A DNA stretch of 19,619 nt from an uncultured Bacilli bacterium (lineage in GTDB: Bacteria > Bacillota_I > Bacilli_A > RF39 > UBA660), in the NCBI GenBank assembly GCA_934120715.1, contig CAKOUW010000008.1, forward strand, positions 1-19,619. The letters are read 5' to 3'. The notes beneath the pieces are model-generated. The model was given only the letters and a program-made list of their open reading frames with translations. It did not search any database and was not told the origin of the DNA. The position numbers were made by a program, and so were the translations under genes. Numbering within the stretch: the stretch's first letter is position 1; the number at the start of each line of letters is the position of its first letter. Positions 7,009 through 14,121 of the stretch are shown in pieces.

Positions 7009-10005
7009 ATGAAAAAGAATAGAATACTTACAAATAGTTTAAGAGTAATAAAACTGTCTTTTCCAAGATTTTTATCATTGACTGTAATTAGTATGTTAGG
7101 AGTTTTTTGCTTTGCTGGACTTGGAGCAACAGCTCCAGATATGATTAAAACGCTTGATAATTATTTAGATAGTACTAATACATATGATATTAAGATATTA
7201 TCTACTATGGGTTTTACTGATAATGATATTAGTGCTTTAAAAAAGATTAAGGGTGTTAATCAAATAGAAGGTGGATACTCAAAAGATGTATTAATTGCTG
7301 AAGATGATAGTGAATATGTTATTAATGTATCTTCTCTTCCTACTGATATTAATAAATTAAAATTAATAAAGGGTAAATTACCAAGTAAAGATAATGAAAT
7401 TGTAGTAGAAGAAGTTATGTTATCAAGATGTAATCTAAAAATTGGTGATACTATATTACTTTCAGATGAAGCTTTTATTAATAAAGAAGTTAAAATAGTT
7501 GGTACTGTTGATAGTAGTTTATATTTTAATGCTATTGTATCATCTTCTATTAGAGGAAATACTTCTATTGGTACTGGTACAATTAATTATTATACTTTTT
7601 GTTTAGCTAGTAATTTTAATCAAGACTATTATACTAATATTTATCTTACTGTAACAGATGCTTTGGAGTTAGAAACTTCAAAAGATGATTATAATGACTT
7701 AATAAATCAAGTTACTAAAAGAATTGAAAATATTAGTAATAGTCAAGAAAAAAATAGGCGTGATCAAATATATAATGAAGTGCTTGATAAGATTACTAAG
7801 GAAGAGGATGATGGTAATAAAAAGTTTGATGAGGTGGCTGCTACATTAGATTCTTCAAAAGAAGATCTTGATAAGGCAAAGGCTAATTTAAATACATATA
7901 AGAATAAATTAGCTAGTACTAAAACGATGCTTAATCAAGCAAGAGCTTCTATTGATGATGCATGGGGTAAATATAGGGCTACTTTAAGTGAGAATAATAT
8001 TAATGAGGCTGAGATAGATAAAAATATAGAGTATTTAGAAAGTGAAATTGCTAAGATTAATCAATTAATAGAGGCTGGTTCTTCGACTGATGAGTTGAAA
8101 GGGCAATTAACTAATTTAAATACTAAGCTTGCTCTATTAAAACAACTTAAATCTGTTAAGTCTGAAATATTAAATAATGAGGCTCAATATAATTCTAATC
8201 TTAATCAATATAATACTTCATATAATTCTTATCTTAGTAGTTTAAATCTTTATAATACTAATTATGATAGGTATTTGGAATCTTTAGATACTTATAATAC
8301 TGAAAGAGCTGATTTTAATGAAAAAATTAGTGAAGCTAAGGAAGACCTTAATAAAATAGATATGCCTAGTTGGTATATTTATGATAGAACTGATTATACT
8401 ACTTATGCTGAATATGTTGATGATACTAATAGTATTAAAAATTTATCAGGAATATTTCCAATAGTATTTTTTGCAGTTAGTATTTTAGTTAGTTTAATTT
8501 CTATGAATAGAATGGTTGAAGATGATAGAGGAGAAATTGGTACTTTAAAATCTTTAGGTTTTTCTAATAAAGATATAATGATTAAGTATTTGTTATTTTC
8601 ATTTTTAGCCATGGTGATTGGTGGGGTACTTGGTAGCTTACTTGGAGTAGTTATTATTCCATCATTAATATTTAAAATTTATAAGATATTATTTGATATT
8701 CCTAATTTTTATCTAGGACTAAACTTAAATATAACAATAATTGGTTTCTTAATTTCCTTTATTTGTGTATGTGGAGCAACGGTTTATACAGTCTCTAAGG
8801 TATTAAAAGAGAAGCCTTCAGAACTTATGAGACCTAAAGCACCTAAAAGTGGAAAGAGAGTTTGCTTAGAAAAAATATCATTTATTTGGGATAATATTAG
8901 TTTTTCAAATAAAGTAACTATTCGTAATCTATTTAGATATAAAAAACGTGTTATAGTAACTATTGTTGGTATAGCTGGTTGTTGTGGACTAATGCTTTGC
9001 GGATTTGGTATTAAAGACTCTATTATGGATATAGCTGGTAGACAGTATGGAGAGATTTTTAAATTTGATGCTATGGCATATGTAAATAATATTTCATCTA
9101 ATACTGAAATTTTTAATAATTCTATGATTACTAGTACCGTATACACTAATAATTTAAAGGTTACTGTTTCAGATACTAATGTTAATTTATTTATTGCTAA
9201 TGATAATGAAGAATTAGATAAAGTGGTTAATTTATTTAATTATAAAACTAAGAAGAGGATAAAGTTAGTTAAGGGTAAGGTAGTAATTACAGAAAAACTT
9301 GCTTCTTTAAAGAAATTAAAAGTAGGGGATAAGATTAATATTGTTGATGTTAATAATAAAAAATATCAATATGAAATATCTGATATTACGGCTAATTATT
9401 TTGAACATTTTATCTATATGGATAGAAATACATATGAAGAGTCAGGTGGAGTATTTGATGCTAATGTAGTTTATTTAAATACTAAGAAATTAAGTAATAA
9501 AGATAAAGATGTTCTTAGTGGAGAGTTACTTAAAAATGATGAAGTTCTTAGTGTTAATTATGTTTCTTCTTTAGTAGAAGTTATTACTAATATGTTAAAT
9601 TCATTAGATGAGGTTGTATTTATACTAATAGTTTTAGCAGCTTCTTTATCCTTCGTTGTTTTATATAATCTATCAAATATAAATATAATGGAGAGAAAAA
9701 GAGAGATAGCTACTTTAAAAGTATTAGGTTTTTATAATAAAGAGGTTGATAATTATATAACTAAGGAAAATATTATTTTAACTATTATTGGTATTTTAAT
9801 TGGTCTTGGGTTTGGATATTTACTTACTAATATTATTATTACTACCGTTGAGATTGAAAAGGCTAGATTTTTAAAGAGAATTTGTTTTAATAGTTATATA
9901 TATGCAGCAGGAATGTCCTTTATCTTTACACTTATTGTTAATATAGTAACACATTTTAGTTTAAAGAAAATTGATATGATTGAGAGTCTTAAGAGTGTTG
10001 AATAG
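7009..10005 (+). CDS. ABC transporter permease with two FtsX domains and extracellular coiled coil
   Basis: 998 residues with eight predicted membrane helices in a 1+3+1+3 arrangement (about residues 16-38, 480-500, 522-555, 575-595, 647-668, 868-893, 918-945, 963-985). Each group of three is an FtsX-like domain and contains the typical cytoplasmic sequence after the first helix (MVEDDRGEIGTLKSLGFSNKDI; MERKREIATLKVLGFYNKEV), where the ATPase docks. The first outer domain (about 40-235) resembles the MacB periplasmic core. It is followed by a long Asp/Asn/Lys-rich coiled coil (about 250-450), then the membrane triplet. This two-FtsX-domain layout is typical of Firmicutes exporters of unknown substrate. 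A terminator overlaps the stop codon, so the operon has two genes. Confidence 0.9.
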   Translation: MKKNRILTNSLRVIKLSFPRFLSLTVISMLGVFCFAGLGATAPDMIKTLDNYLDSTNTYDIKILSTMGFTDNDISALKKIKGVNQIEGGYSKDVLIAEDDSEYVINVSSLPTDINKLKLIKGKLPSKDNEIVVEEVMLSRCNLKIGDTILLSDEAFINKEVKIVGTVDSSLYFNAIVSSSIRGNTSIGTGTINYYTFCLASNFNQDYYTNIYLTVTDALELETSKDDYNDLINQVTKRIENISNSQEKNRRDQIYNEVLDKITKEEDDGNKKFDEVAATLDSSKEDLDKAKANLNTYKNKLASTKTMLNQARASIDDAWGKYRATLSENNINEAEIDKNIEYLESEIAKINQLIEAGSSTDELKGQLTNLNTKLALLKQLKSVKSEILNNEAQYNSNLNQYNTSYNSYLSSLNLYNTNYDRYLESLDTYNTERADFNEKISEAKEDLNKIDMPSWYIYDRTDYTTYAEYVDDTNSIKNLSGIFPIVFFAVSILVSLISMNRMVEDDRGEIGTLKSLGFSNKDIMIKYLLFSFLAMVIGGVLGSLLGVVIIPSLIFKIYKILFDIPNFYLGLNLNITIIGFLISFICVCGATVYTVSKVLKEKPSELMRPKAPKSGKRVCLEKISFIWDNISFSNKVTIRNLFRYKKRVIVTIVGIAGCCGLMLCGFGIKDSIMDIAGRQYGEIFKFDAMAYVNNISSNTEIFNNSMITSTVYTNNLKVTVSDTNVNLFIANDNEELDKVVNLFNYKTKKRIKLVKGKVVITEKLASLKKLKVGDKINIVDVNNKKYQYEISDITANYFEHFIYMDRNTYEESGGVFDANVVYLNTKKLSNKDKDVLSGELLKNDEVLSVNYVSSLVEVITNMLNSLDEVVFILIVLAASLSFVVLYNLSNINIMERKREIATLKVLGFYNKEVDNYITKENIILTIIGILIGLGFGYLLTNIIITTVEIEKARFLKRICFNSYIYAAGMSFIFTLIVNIVTHFSLKKIDMIESLKSVE

Positions 10006-10016
10006 CACTCTTTTTT
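9991..10016 (+). terminator. intrinsic terminator overlapping the permease stop codon
   Basis: AAGAGTG (9991-9997) pairs with CACTCTT (10006-10012), with the TAG stop in the loop and six T at the end. The T run merges into the -35 of the next promoter. Confidence 0.8.
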
Positions 10017-10043
10017 GACATTTTAATGTTTTTATGGTATAAT
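10015..10043 (+). promoter_or_regulatory. consensus sigma-A promoter
   Basis: TTGACA (10015-10020), exactly 17 bases, then TATAAT (10038-10043) with an extended TG (TGGTATAAT). This is the best promoter match in the window. Transcription would start near 10050, which rules out the ATG at 10042 as a start codon. Confidence 0.85.
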
Positions 10044-10068
10044 GTGTTCATTTGATGGGGGTTATATT

Positions 10069-11226
10069 ATGGGAACTATTGTGAATAAAAGTGACTTCGA
10101 AAAATTGTTTGATGGCATGAGACGAAATGTTAGGACATATGAAAATTGGATTTCTGATTATGATGTTGATCTTTATTTAGCTGATGGTAGAAAAATTAAG
10201 TATTGTGTACCAAATTTTTGTGTTCCACATTTATTAGGCGTTAATATAAACTATCTTGAGTCGACTGGATTATTTGAAAAGCAAAACGCTTATTCGTTAT
10301 TGAAAGAGATGCTTGCTAATGGATATAGAGTTTATTCGAATATTGTTAACGGAGTTGTTGATTATAATAGATTATTTTCTGAACACGTTGCTAAAAAAGT
10401 TGATAATTTTGAAGATAATGTTAGAATTAATGTAAAAGACTCTGTGTTAGTTTGTGAATATAAGAAAGATAGAACTTATGCTAATAATGACTATAGTTTT
10501 GAATTTGATTACATAATAGTGAAAAAAACAGCTGATGGGACTTACTTAATGCTAGGATTGAAGAATAATGGGTATGATTATGCTCCTATGACTTCACAAG
10601 CTTATGATTCTTTGGAATCACTAAATGAAAAATTATCTACTATTATTAAAAATCAAAAAATAACATTTATTAGTCGTGTTGGTTATGGAAATGGAAAAAG
10701 CTTTTATTTATATGATGATGATAAAATTAAGAGAGTTAATTCCTTAAAATATTATGCTAATGAGTTTGATGCTATTGTTGACGTTTCTGGAGACTATGTG
10801 AGAAATCTTGACCATACAAAAAATAATAGATCAAGAGGAGGAAATATGAGTTTTGCTATGGCTTCATCTATTATTGATAATTTGGGAGATGGCAAAATTA
10901 TTACACCTGAAATTTTGGGATTTTCTAGTTTTGATGATATTGATCCTAATATATCATCTGTTATTATTCAGATAAATAATCTAATTGTATCAGGAACTAG
11001 TGGCGGTAATTTAGAGAACTTTTCTTATTCGGAACTTCTTAATCTAAGAAAGGCTTGTGATGATTACAGGACAAGTACTGGTCAACTTCAAGAAAAAATA
11101 GATTCTTTATCGGATGTGATTCAATCACAAGAAGATACTATTAATTCTTTAGCTGGGGAGAATGAATCTTTAAAAGAAGCTCAGAGAGCAGCAGTTAAAA
11201 TATTATTACCTAATGAAAATAAATAG
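10069..11226 (+). CDS. protein with possible PBECR4-like nuclease domain and C-terminal coiled coil
   Basis: 385 residues, cytoplasmic, no membrane segment. I choose the ATG at 10069: it has GGGGG 7 bases upstream, whereas the in-frame ATG at 10042 lies inside the -10 box. The N-terminal half carries VPNFCVPHLLGVN (HLLG at 54-57) and later DYIIVKKTADGTYLMLGLKN followed by YAPMT. This resembles PBECR4 (phage barnase-EndoU-colicin-RelE-like nuclease) domains, with 'nF.HLlGi' and 'dYi...Lgl....y.P.S/T'. I could not assign catalytic residues. The middle has a lone FYLYDDDKIKRVNSLKYYA segment, and the last 60 residues (about 320-365) form a coiled coil. It is a single-gene unit between its own promoter and terminator. 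No toxin-antitoxin partner or phage gene is adjacent. Confidence 0.6.
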   Translation: MGTIVNKSDFEKLFDGMRRNVRTYENWISDYDVDLYLADGRKIKYCVPNFCVPHLLGVNINYLESTGLFEKQNAYSLLKEMLANGYRVYSNIVNGVVDYNRLFSEHVAKKVDNFEDNVRINVKDSVLVCEYKKDRTYANNDYSFEFDYIIVKKTADGTYLMLGLKNNGYDYAPMTSQAYDSLESLNEKLSTIIKNQKITFISRVGYGNGKSFYLYDDDKIKRVNSLKYYANEFDAIVDVSGDYVRNLDHTKNNRSRGGNMSFAMASSIIDNLGDGKIITPEILGFSSFDDIDPNISSVIIQINNLIVSGTSGGNLENFSYSELLNLRKACDDYRTSTGQLQEKIDSLSDVIQSQEDTINSLAGENESLKEAQRAAVKILLPNENK

Positions 11227-11240
11227 TTTATATTATCCTA

Positions 11241-11265
11241 AGTAAAGGTTTTCCTTTACTTTTTT
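11241..11265 (+). terminator. intrinsic terminator
   Basis: Perfect 8-bp stem AGTAAAGG / CCTTTACT with a TTTT loop and a following T run. Confidence 0.9.
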
Positions 11266-11266
11266 C

Positions 11267-11295
11267 TTTAAAATAATAGTGTTGTATGATATACT
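11267..11295 (+). promoter_or_regulatory. promoter of the YugP-like/CDF pair
   Basis: Extended -10 TGATATACT (hexamer TATACT at 11290-11295), 17 bases after TTTAAA (11267-11272, 4 of 6). Just downstream is a 14-base inverted repeat (TATATG-GT-CATATA, 11306-11319) near the predicted start point, which could be an operator. Confidence 0.55.
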
Positions 11296-11361
11296 CAGTT
11301 GGTAGTATATGGTCATATATATTTAATTGAACTTATATTTTAGATATTATTGGAGGAGTCT

Positions 11362-11958
11362 ATGAATAATATTTTATTATATGGTGGAACTGTTTTAACT
11401 ATATTTTCATATTTATGGTTTATAGTTTTACATTTTATAGGAAGAAGTCATAAAACTAAAGATAATTCATTAGAGTTAATTTTGAAAAGAAAAGGCAGTA
11501 GTTCTATCAATGTTATTAAAAGTTCTGATGGTATATTTAGTAAATATAATATTAATAGATCTATGATTAAGCTTTCTGATAAAAGTTATGATAAGAGTGA
11601 TCTTTTTTCTGTGGCTGTTAGTTATATTTTATCTGGATATGCTGTTTTAAAAGATAAGTTTTTTATAATTTCTAAAGTTTTTAGAGAAGTTAAAATTATT
11701 AGTTTTTTACCAATTGTATCTGTTGGAATTGCTTTTATTTGTAATAGTAGAGTTGATAGTATGATTGGTTTAGTAGGACTTGTAGTTATTTTGATTTATT
11801 TATATATGATTGATGATATTAATAATAATTTAATTGATAATAGTAAGATTGATAAGGATATTATTGTATTTACTAAGAAGATTATTATTATTAATAGATT
11901 ATTTTTTATTTCAACCTTAATATTTTCTATTAAGATGTTGATTAGTATTTTAATGTGA
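11362..11958 (+). CDS. membrane protein resembling YugP zinc peptidase but without the HExxH active site
   Basis: 198 residues from ATG 11362; GGAGGAG lies 4-10 bases upstream, so the earlier TTG at 11350 is excluded because it would precede its own RBS. Membrane helices lie at about 3-26, 113-128, 135-151 and 174-196. Residues 56-96 align without gaps to the YugP-type (Zn_peptidase_2) catalytic region as I remember it: a Tyr at 62, KLS, a Tyr, then S-V-x-V-x-x-x-x-x-G-x-A. Where the family has HEVGH, this protein has ILSGY (89-93). The family's PVEFNAS segment is also changed (YMIDDINN). If the relationship is right it is an inactive paralogue. It is followed at once by a CDF metal transporter. 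If not, it is an unknown four-helix membrane protein. Confidence 0.55.
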   Translation: MNNILLYGGTVLTIFSYLWFIVLHFIGRSHKTKDNSLELILKRKGSSSINVIKSSDGIFSKYNINRSMIKLSDKSYDKSDLFSVAVSYILSGYAVLKDKFFIISKVFREVKIISFLPIVSVGIAFICNSRVDSMIGLVGLVVILIYLYMIDDINNNLIDNSKIDKDIIVFTKKIIIINRLFFISTLIFSIKMLISILM

Positions 11959-11969
11959 GGATTGATAAT

Positions 11970-12860
11970 GTGCAGAAGTTTAAGGCGGTAAAGATTAGTA
12001 GTATTTTAGGAATAGTTGGAAATGTATTTTTATTAATAATTAAGATGATTGTTGGTATTTTTTCTAATAGTCAGGCTATGATGGCTGATGCTTTTAATAG
12101 TGCTGGAGATATATTTTCTTCTATAATGACTTTTGTTGGTAATAAGATAGCATCTAAGCCTTGTGATGATGATCATAATTTGGGACATGGAAAAGCTGAG
12201 TATATTTACTCTTTATTTATAAGTATGACTATGTTTATAATGGTTTTTCAAATACTAAAGAGTTCTATAACTTCTTTAGTAAAACATGATTCTATAATTT
12301 TTTCTTATTGGTTAGTTGTTGTTTGTATTGTGACAATAATAGTTAAATTTTTACTTTTTATTTATACTAATCATGTATCTAGGAAATATGATAATTTATT
12401 AGTAAAAGCTAATGCTAATGATCATAGAAATGATTGTATACTTACTTTGTTGAATTTAATTTCTTGTCTTTTAAGTTTGAAGAAAATATATTTTGTAGAT
12501 GGTATTGTTGGTATAATTATTTCTATTTGGATTTTATTTACAGCGATTGATATTTTTAGAGAAAGTTATAATGTTTTAATGGATAAGTCAATTGATTTAG
12601 AAACTAAAGAGAAAGTATATGATGTTATTTTTAGTTATAAAGATGTTGTTACTGTATCGCATTTTAATTCTGTACCTGTTGGGTATCAGTACCAAATATC
12701 GTTTACTATTTTTGTAGATGGAGATTTATCAACGTTTGAAAGTCATGATATTGCTAATAGATTAGAAAAAGAAATAGATAAAAAGTTTGATGAAATATAT
12801 TTAACAGTTATTCATGTTAATCCGATTAAAGTTAATAAAGATAGGAATGTTAAGGATTAG
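11970..12860 (+). CDS. cation diffusion facilitator (CDF) metal efflux transporter
   Basis: About 296 residues. The frame opens at GTG 11955, which overlaps the upstream stop (ATGTGA), but only GTG 11970 has a spaced Shine-Dalgarno (TGAGGA); I prefer it. CDF proteins expel Zn, Mn, Fe or similar divalent ions in exchange for protons. Seen here: helix 2 with MMADAFNSAGD (the Asp/Asn/Asp metal site), the loop DDDHNLGHGKAEYI typical of the family, helix 5 with ANANDHRNDC (the matching His/Asp site), six membrane helices in all, and a C-terminal cytoplasmic domain of about 90 residues ending TVIHVNPI. The D-N-D / D-x-x-x-D pattern does not fix the metal. It is co-transcribed with the YugP-like gene upstream. 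Confidence 0.93.
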   Translation: MQKFKAVKISSILGIVGNVFLLIIKMIVGIFSNSQAMMADAFNSAGDIFSSIMTFVGNKIASKPCDDDHNLGHGKAEYIYSLFISMTMFIMVFQILKSSITSLVKHDSIIFSYWLVVVCIVTIIVKFLLFIYTNHVSRKYDNLLVKANANDHRNDCILTLLNLISCLLSLKKIYFVDGIVGIIISIWILFTAIDIFRESYNVLMDKSIDLETKEKVYDVIFSYKDVVTVSHFNSVPVGYQYQISFTIFVDGDLSTFESHDIANRLEKEIDKKFDEIYLTVIHVNPIKVNKDRNVKD

Positions 12861-12867
12861 TTCTTAA

Positions 12868-12896
12868 TTTACAATTTGTAATATACATGGTACAAT
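12868..12896 (+). promoter_or_regulatory. sigma-A promoter of the AAA+ gene
   Basis: TTTACA (12868-12873, 5 of 6), 17 bases, TACAAT (12891-12896) with an extended TGG. Predicted start near 12903 gives a leader of only about 20 bases. Confidence 0.7.
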
Positions 12897-12921
12897 TATT
12901 GCTAGGTGAGGACGTGAATTT

Positions 12922-13869
12922 ATGGATGAATTTGATATTAAGAGTAAAAGAATTAGTATATTAGATAATTATGGGGAAAACTTTTTAGATAAAGACTATA
13001 TTACTAATCCAGCTATTGGTCGAGATAATGAGATTAAGCAGTTAATTCTAATTTTACTTACGCCAGATAAGTCGGCTGTTTTAGTTGGTAAACCTGGTGT
13101 TGGTAAAACAGCTATTGTTGAGGGATTAGCTTATCGTATTCAAAATGGATTAGTACCAAATTCTTTAAAAGATTATGGTGTGGTTAAAGTCAATACATCG
13201 GCTTTACTTGGAGTTGATCCAGTAACTGGAGAGGCTAAGATTAATACTTTGATTGATGAAATTAAAAGTAAAAATAAATTAATTTTATTTATAGATGAAA
13301 TTCATACATTAATGAGTAGTAGTGGAGAGGCACTGGATTTTGCTAATATGTTTAAACCGGCTTTAGATAGAGGAGATATTAAAGTTATAGGAGCAACTAC
13401 TAGTGATGAGTATGAAAGATATATTTTAAGGGATAAAGCTTTTGTTAGAAGATTTCAAAAGATCGATGTGGCAGAACCAACTAGAGAAGAAAATATTGAT
13501 ATATTAATGGGAACTCTTCCAAAAATAGAAAAAAGAACTGGTATTAAAATGATGTATACGCCTTATGTACAAAGAAAGATGATGGAGTTTATTACTGATA
13601 TTACTAGTGAATATAAGAGAATATATGAGATAGGTTCAAGGTATCCAGATGTTTCTTTAACACTTGTTCAACAGGCTTTTTCTAATGCTTTATTTGAAAA
13701 TAGGAGTGCTGTTAGTGTAATTGATTTTAAAAATGCTATTATTAATAGTAAAAATATTTATCCTGATGTTATACAGAAGTCTATGAGTAGTTTTAATACT
13801 ATATTTTCTGATCAGATAGCTGAATATAATATAGAGAATGGTATTTATGAAAAATTAGATAGTAATTAA
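12922..13869 (+). CDS. stand-alone Clp-type (D1-like) AAA+ ATPase
   Basis: 315 residues, a single AAA+ module like the first ATPase domain of ClpA/ClpB/ClpC. GRDNEIKQL (box II-like) is at 33-41, Walker A GKPGVGKT at 56-63, Walker B ILFIDE at 121-126, FANMFKPALDRG then GATTSDEY (sensor 1) at about 140-164, and the arginine-finger pair RR at 176-177. The usual Clp N-domain, middle coiled coil, second ATPase domain and ClpP-binding loop are all missing. The position of the substrate-gripping loop (family A-K-Y-R-G-E) reads D-P-V-T-G-E here, so the pore tyrosine is a valine. ATP binding and hydrolysis residues look intact. It may be an adaptor or remodelling ATPase rather than a threading unfoldase. 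RBS AGGTGAGGA; transcribed alone. Confidence 0.85.
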   Translation: MDEFDIKSKRISILDNYGENFLDKDYITNPAIGRDNEIKQLILILLTPDKSAVLVGKPGVGKTAIVEGLAYRIQNGLVPNSLKDYGVVKVNTSALLGVDPVTGEAKINTLIDEIKSKNKLILFIDEIHTLMSSSGEALDFANMFKPALDRGDIKVIGATTSDEYERYILRDKAFVRRFQKIDVAEPTREENIDILMGTLPKIEKRTGIKMMYTPYVQRKMMEFITDITSEYKRIYEIGSRYPDVSLTLVQQAFSNALFENRSAVSVIDFKNAIINSKNIYPDVIQKSMSSFNTIFSDQIAEYNIENGIYEKLDSN

Positions 13870-13871
13870 TT

Positions 13872-13895
13872 TCTAGCAATTAGCTAGATTTTTTT
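13872..13895 (+). terminator. intrinsic terminator after the AAA+ gene
   Basis: TCTAGC-AATTA-GCTAGA stem-loop followed by seven T. Its tail touches the -35 of the glmS promoter. Confidence 0.85.
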
Positions 13896-13922
13896 GGCAA
13901 AAATATATCTTTAGTATATAAT
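13894..13922 (+). promoter_or_regulatory. glmS promoter
   Basis: TTGGCA (13894-13899, 5 of 6), 17 bases, consensus TATAAT (13917-13922). It starts the transcript that carries the glmS ribozyme. Confidence 0.8.
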
Positions 13923-13954
13923 ACTAGTAAGGATGAATAATAGAGGAGGATACT

Positions 13955-14090
13955 ATTCATTTTAGCGCCAGAACTTTGATTAGTTGACGAGGTTAGTAGT
14001 TATCGAAAATTCGGCGGATGCTACTACGGTTTGTGAGTCGTTAGATATATACAAAAAGTAAAATTAAGATTACAACAAAAATATATCATC
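13955..14090 (+). ncRNA. glmS glucosamine-6-phosphate-activated ribozyme (riboswitch)
   Basis: Located directly upstream of glmS, with the conserved core in the right order: AGCGCCAGAACT at the cleavage site, TTGACGAGG, TATCGAAAATTCGGCGGATG, and a helix GTAGTA/TACTAC around the core (P3-like). The expected cut is between A13964 and G13965. From the known family: glucosamine-6-phosphate acts as cofactor for self-cleavage, and the 5'-hydroxyl product is then degraded, which lowers GlmS when its product is abundant. A preceding hairpin ATGAATA/TATTCAT (13933-13939, 13954-13960) closes a loop holding GAGGAGG. The 3' boundary is approximate. Confidence 0.95.
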
Positions 14091-14121
14091 ACTAAATTTT
14101 AATATAAGGAGTTATAACTTA

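Noticed and set aside
8403..9146. Minus-strand frames inside the ABC permease gene
   Set aside because: Shadow frames of a clear 998-residue permease, without start signals or recognisable domains.
10042..10068. Translation start at ATG 10042
   Set aside because: The codon lies within the -10 hexamer of a near-perfect promoter; ATG 10069 has the ribosome-binding site.
11953..11958. TGA read as tryptophan (Mollicutes code)
   Set aside because: TGA ends the YugP-like gene right where the CDF gene begins, and all Trp in conserved proteins here are TGG.
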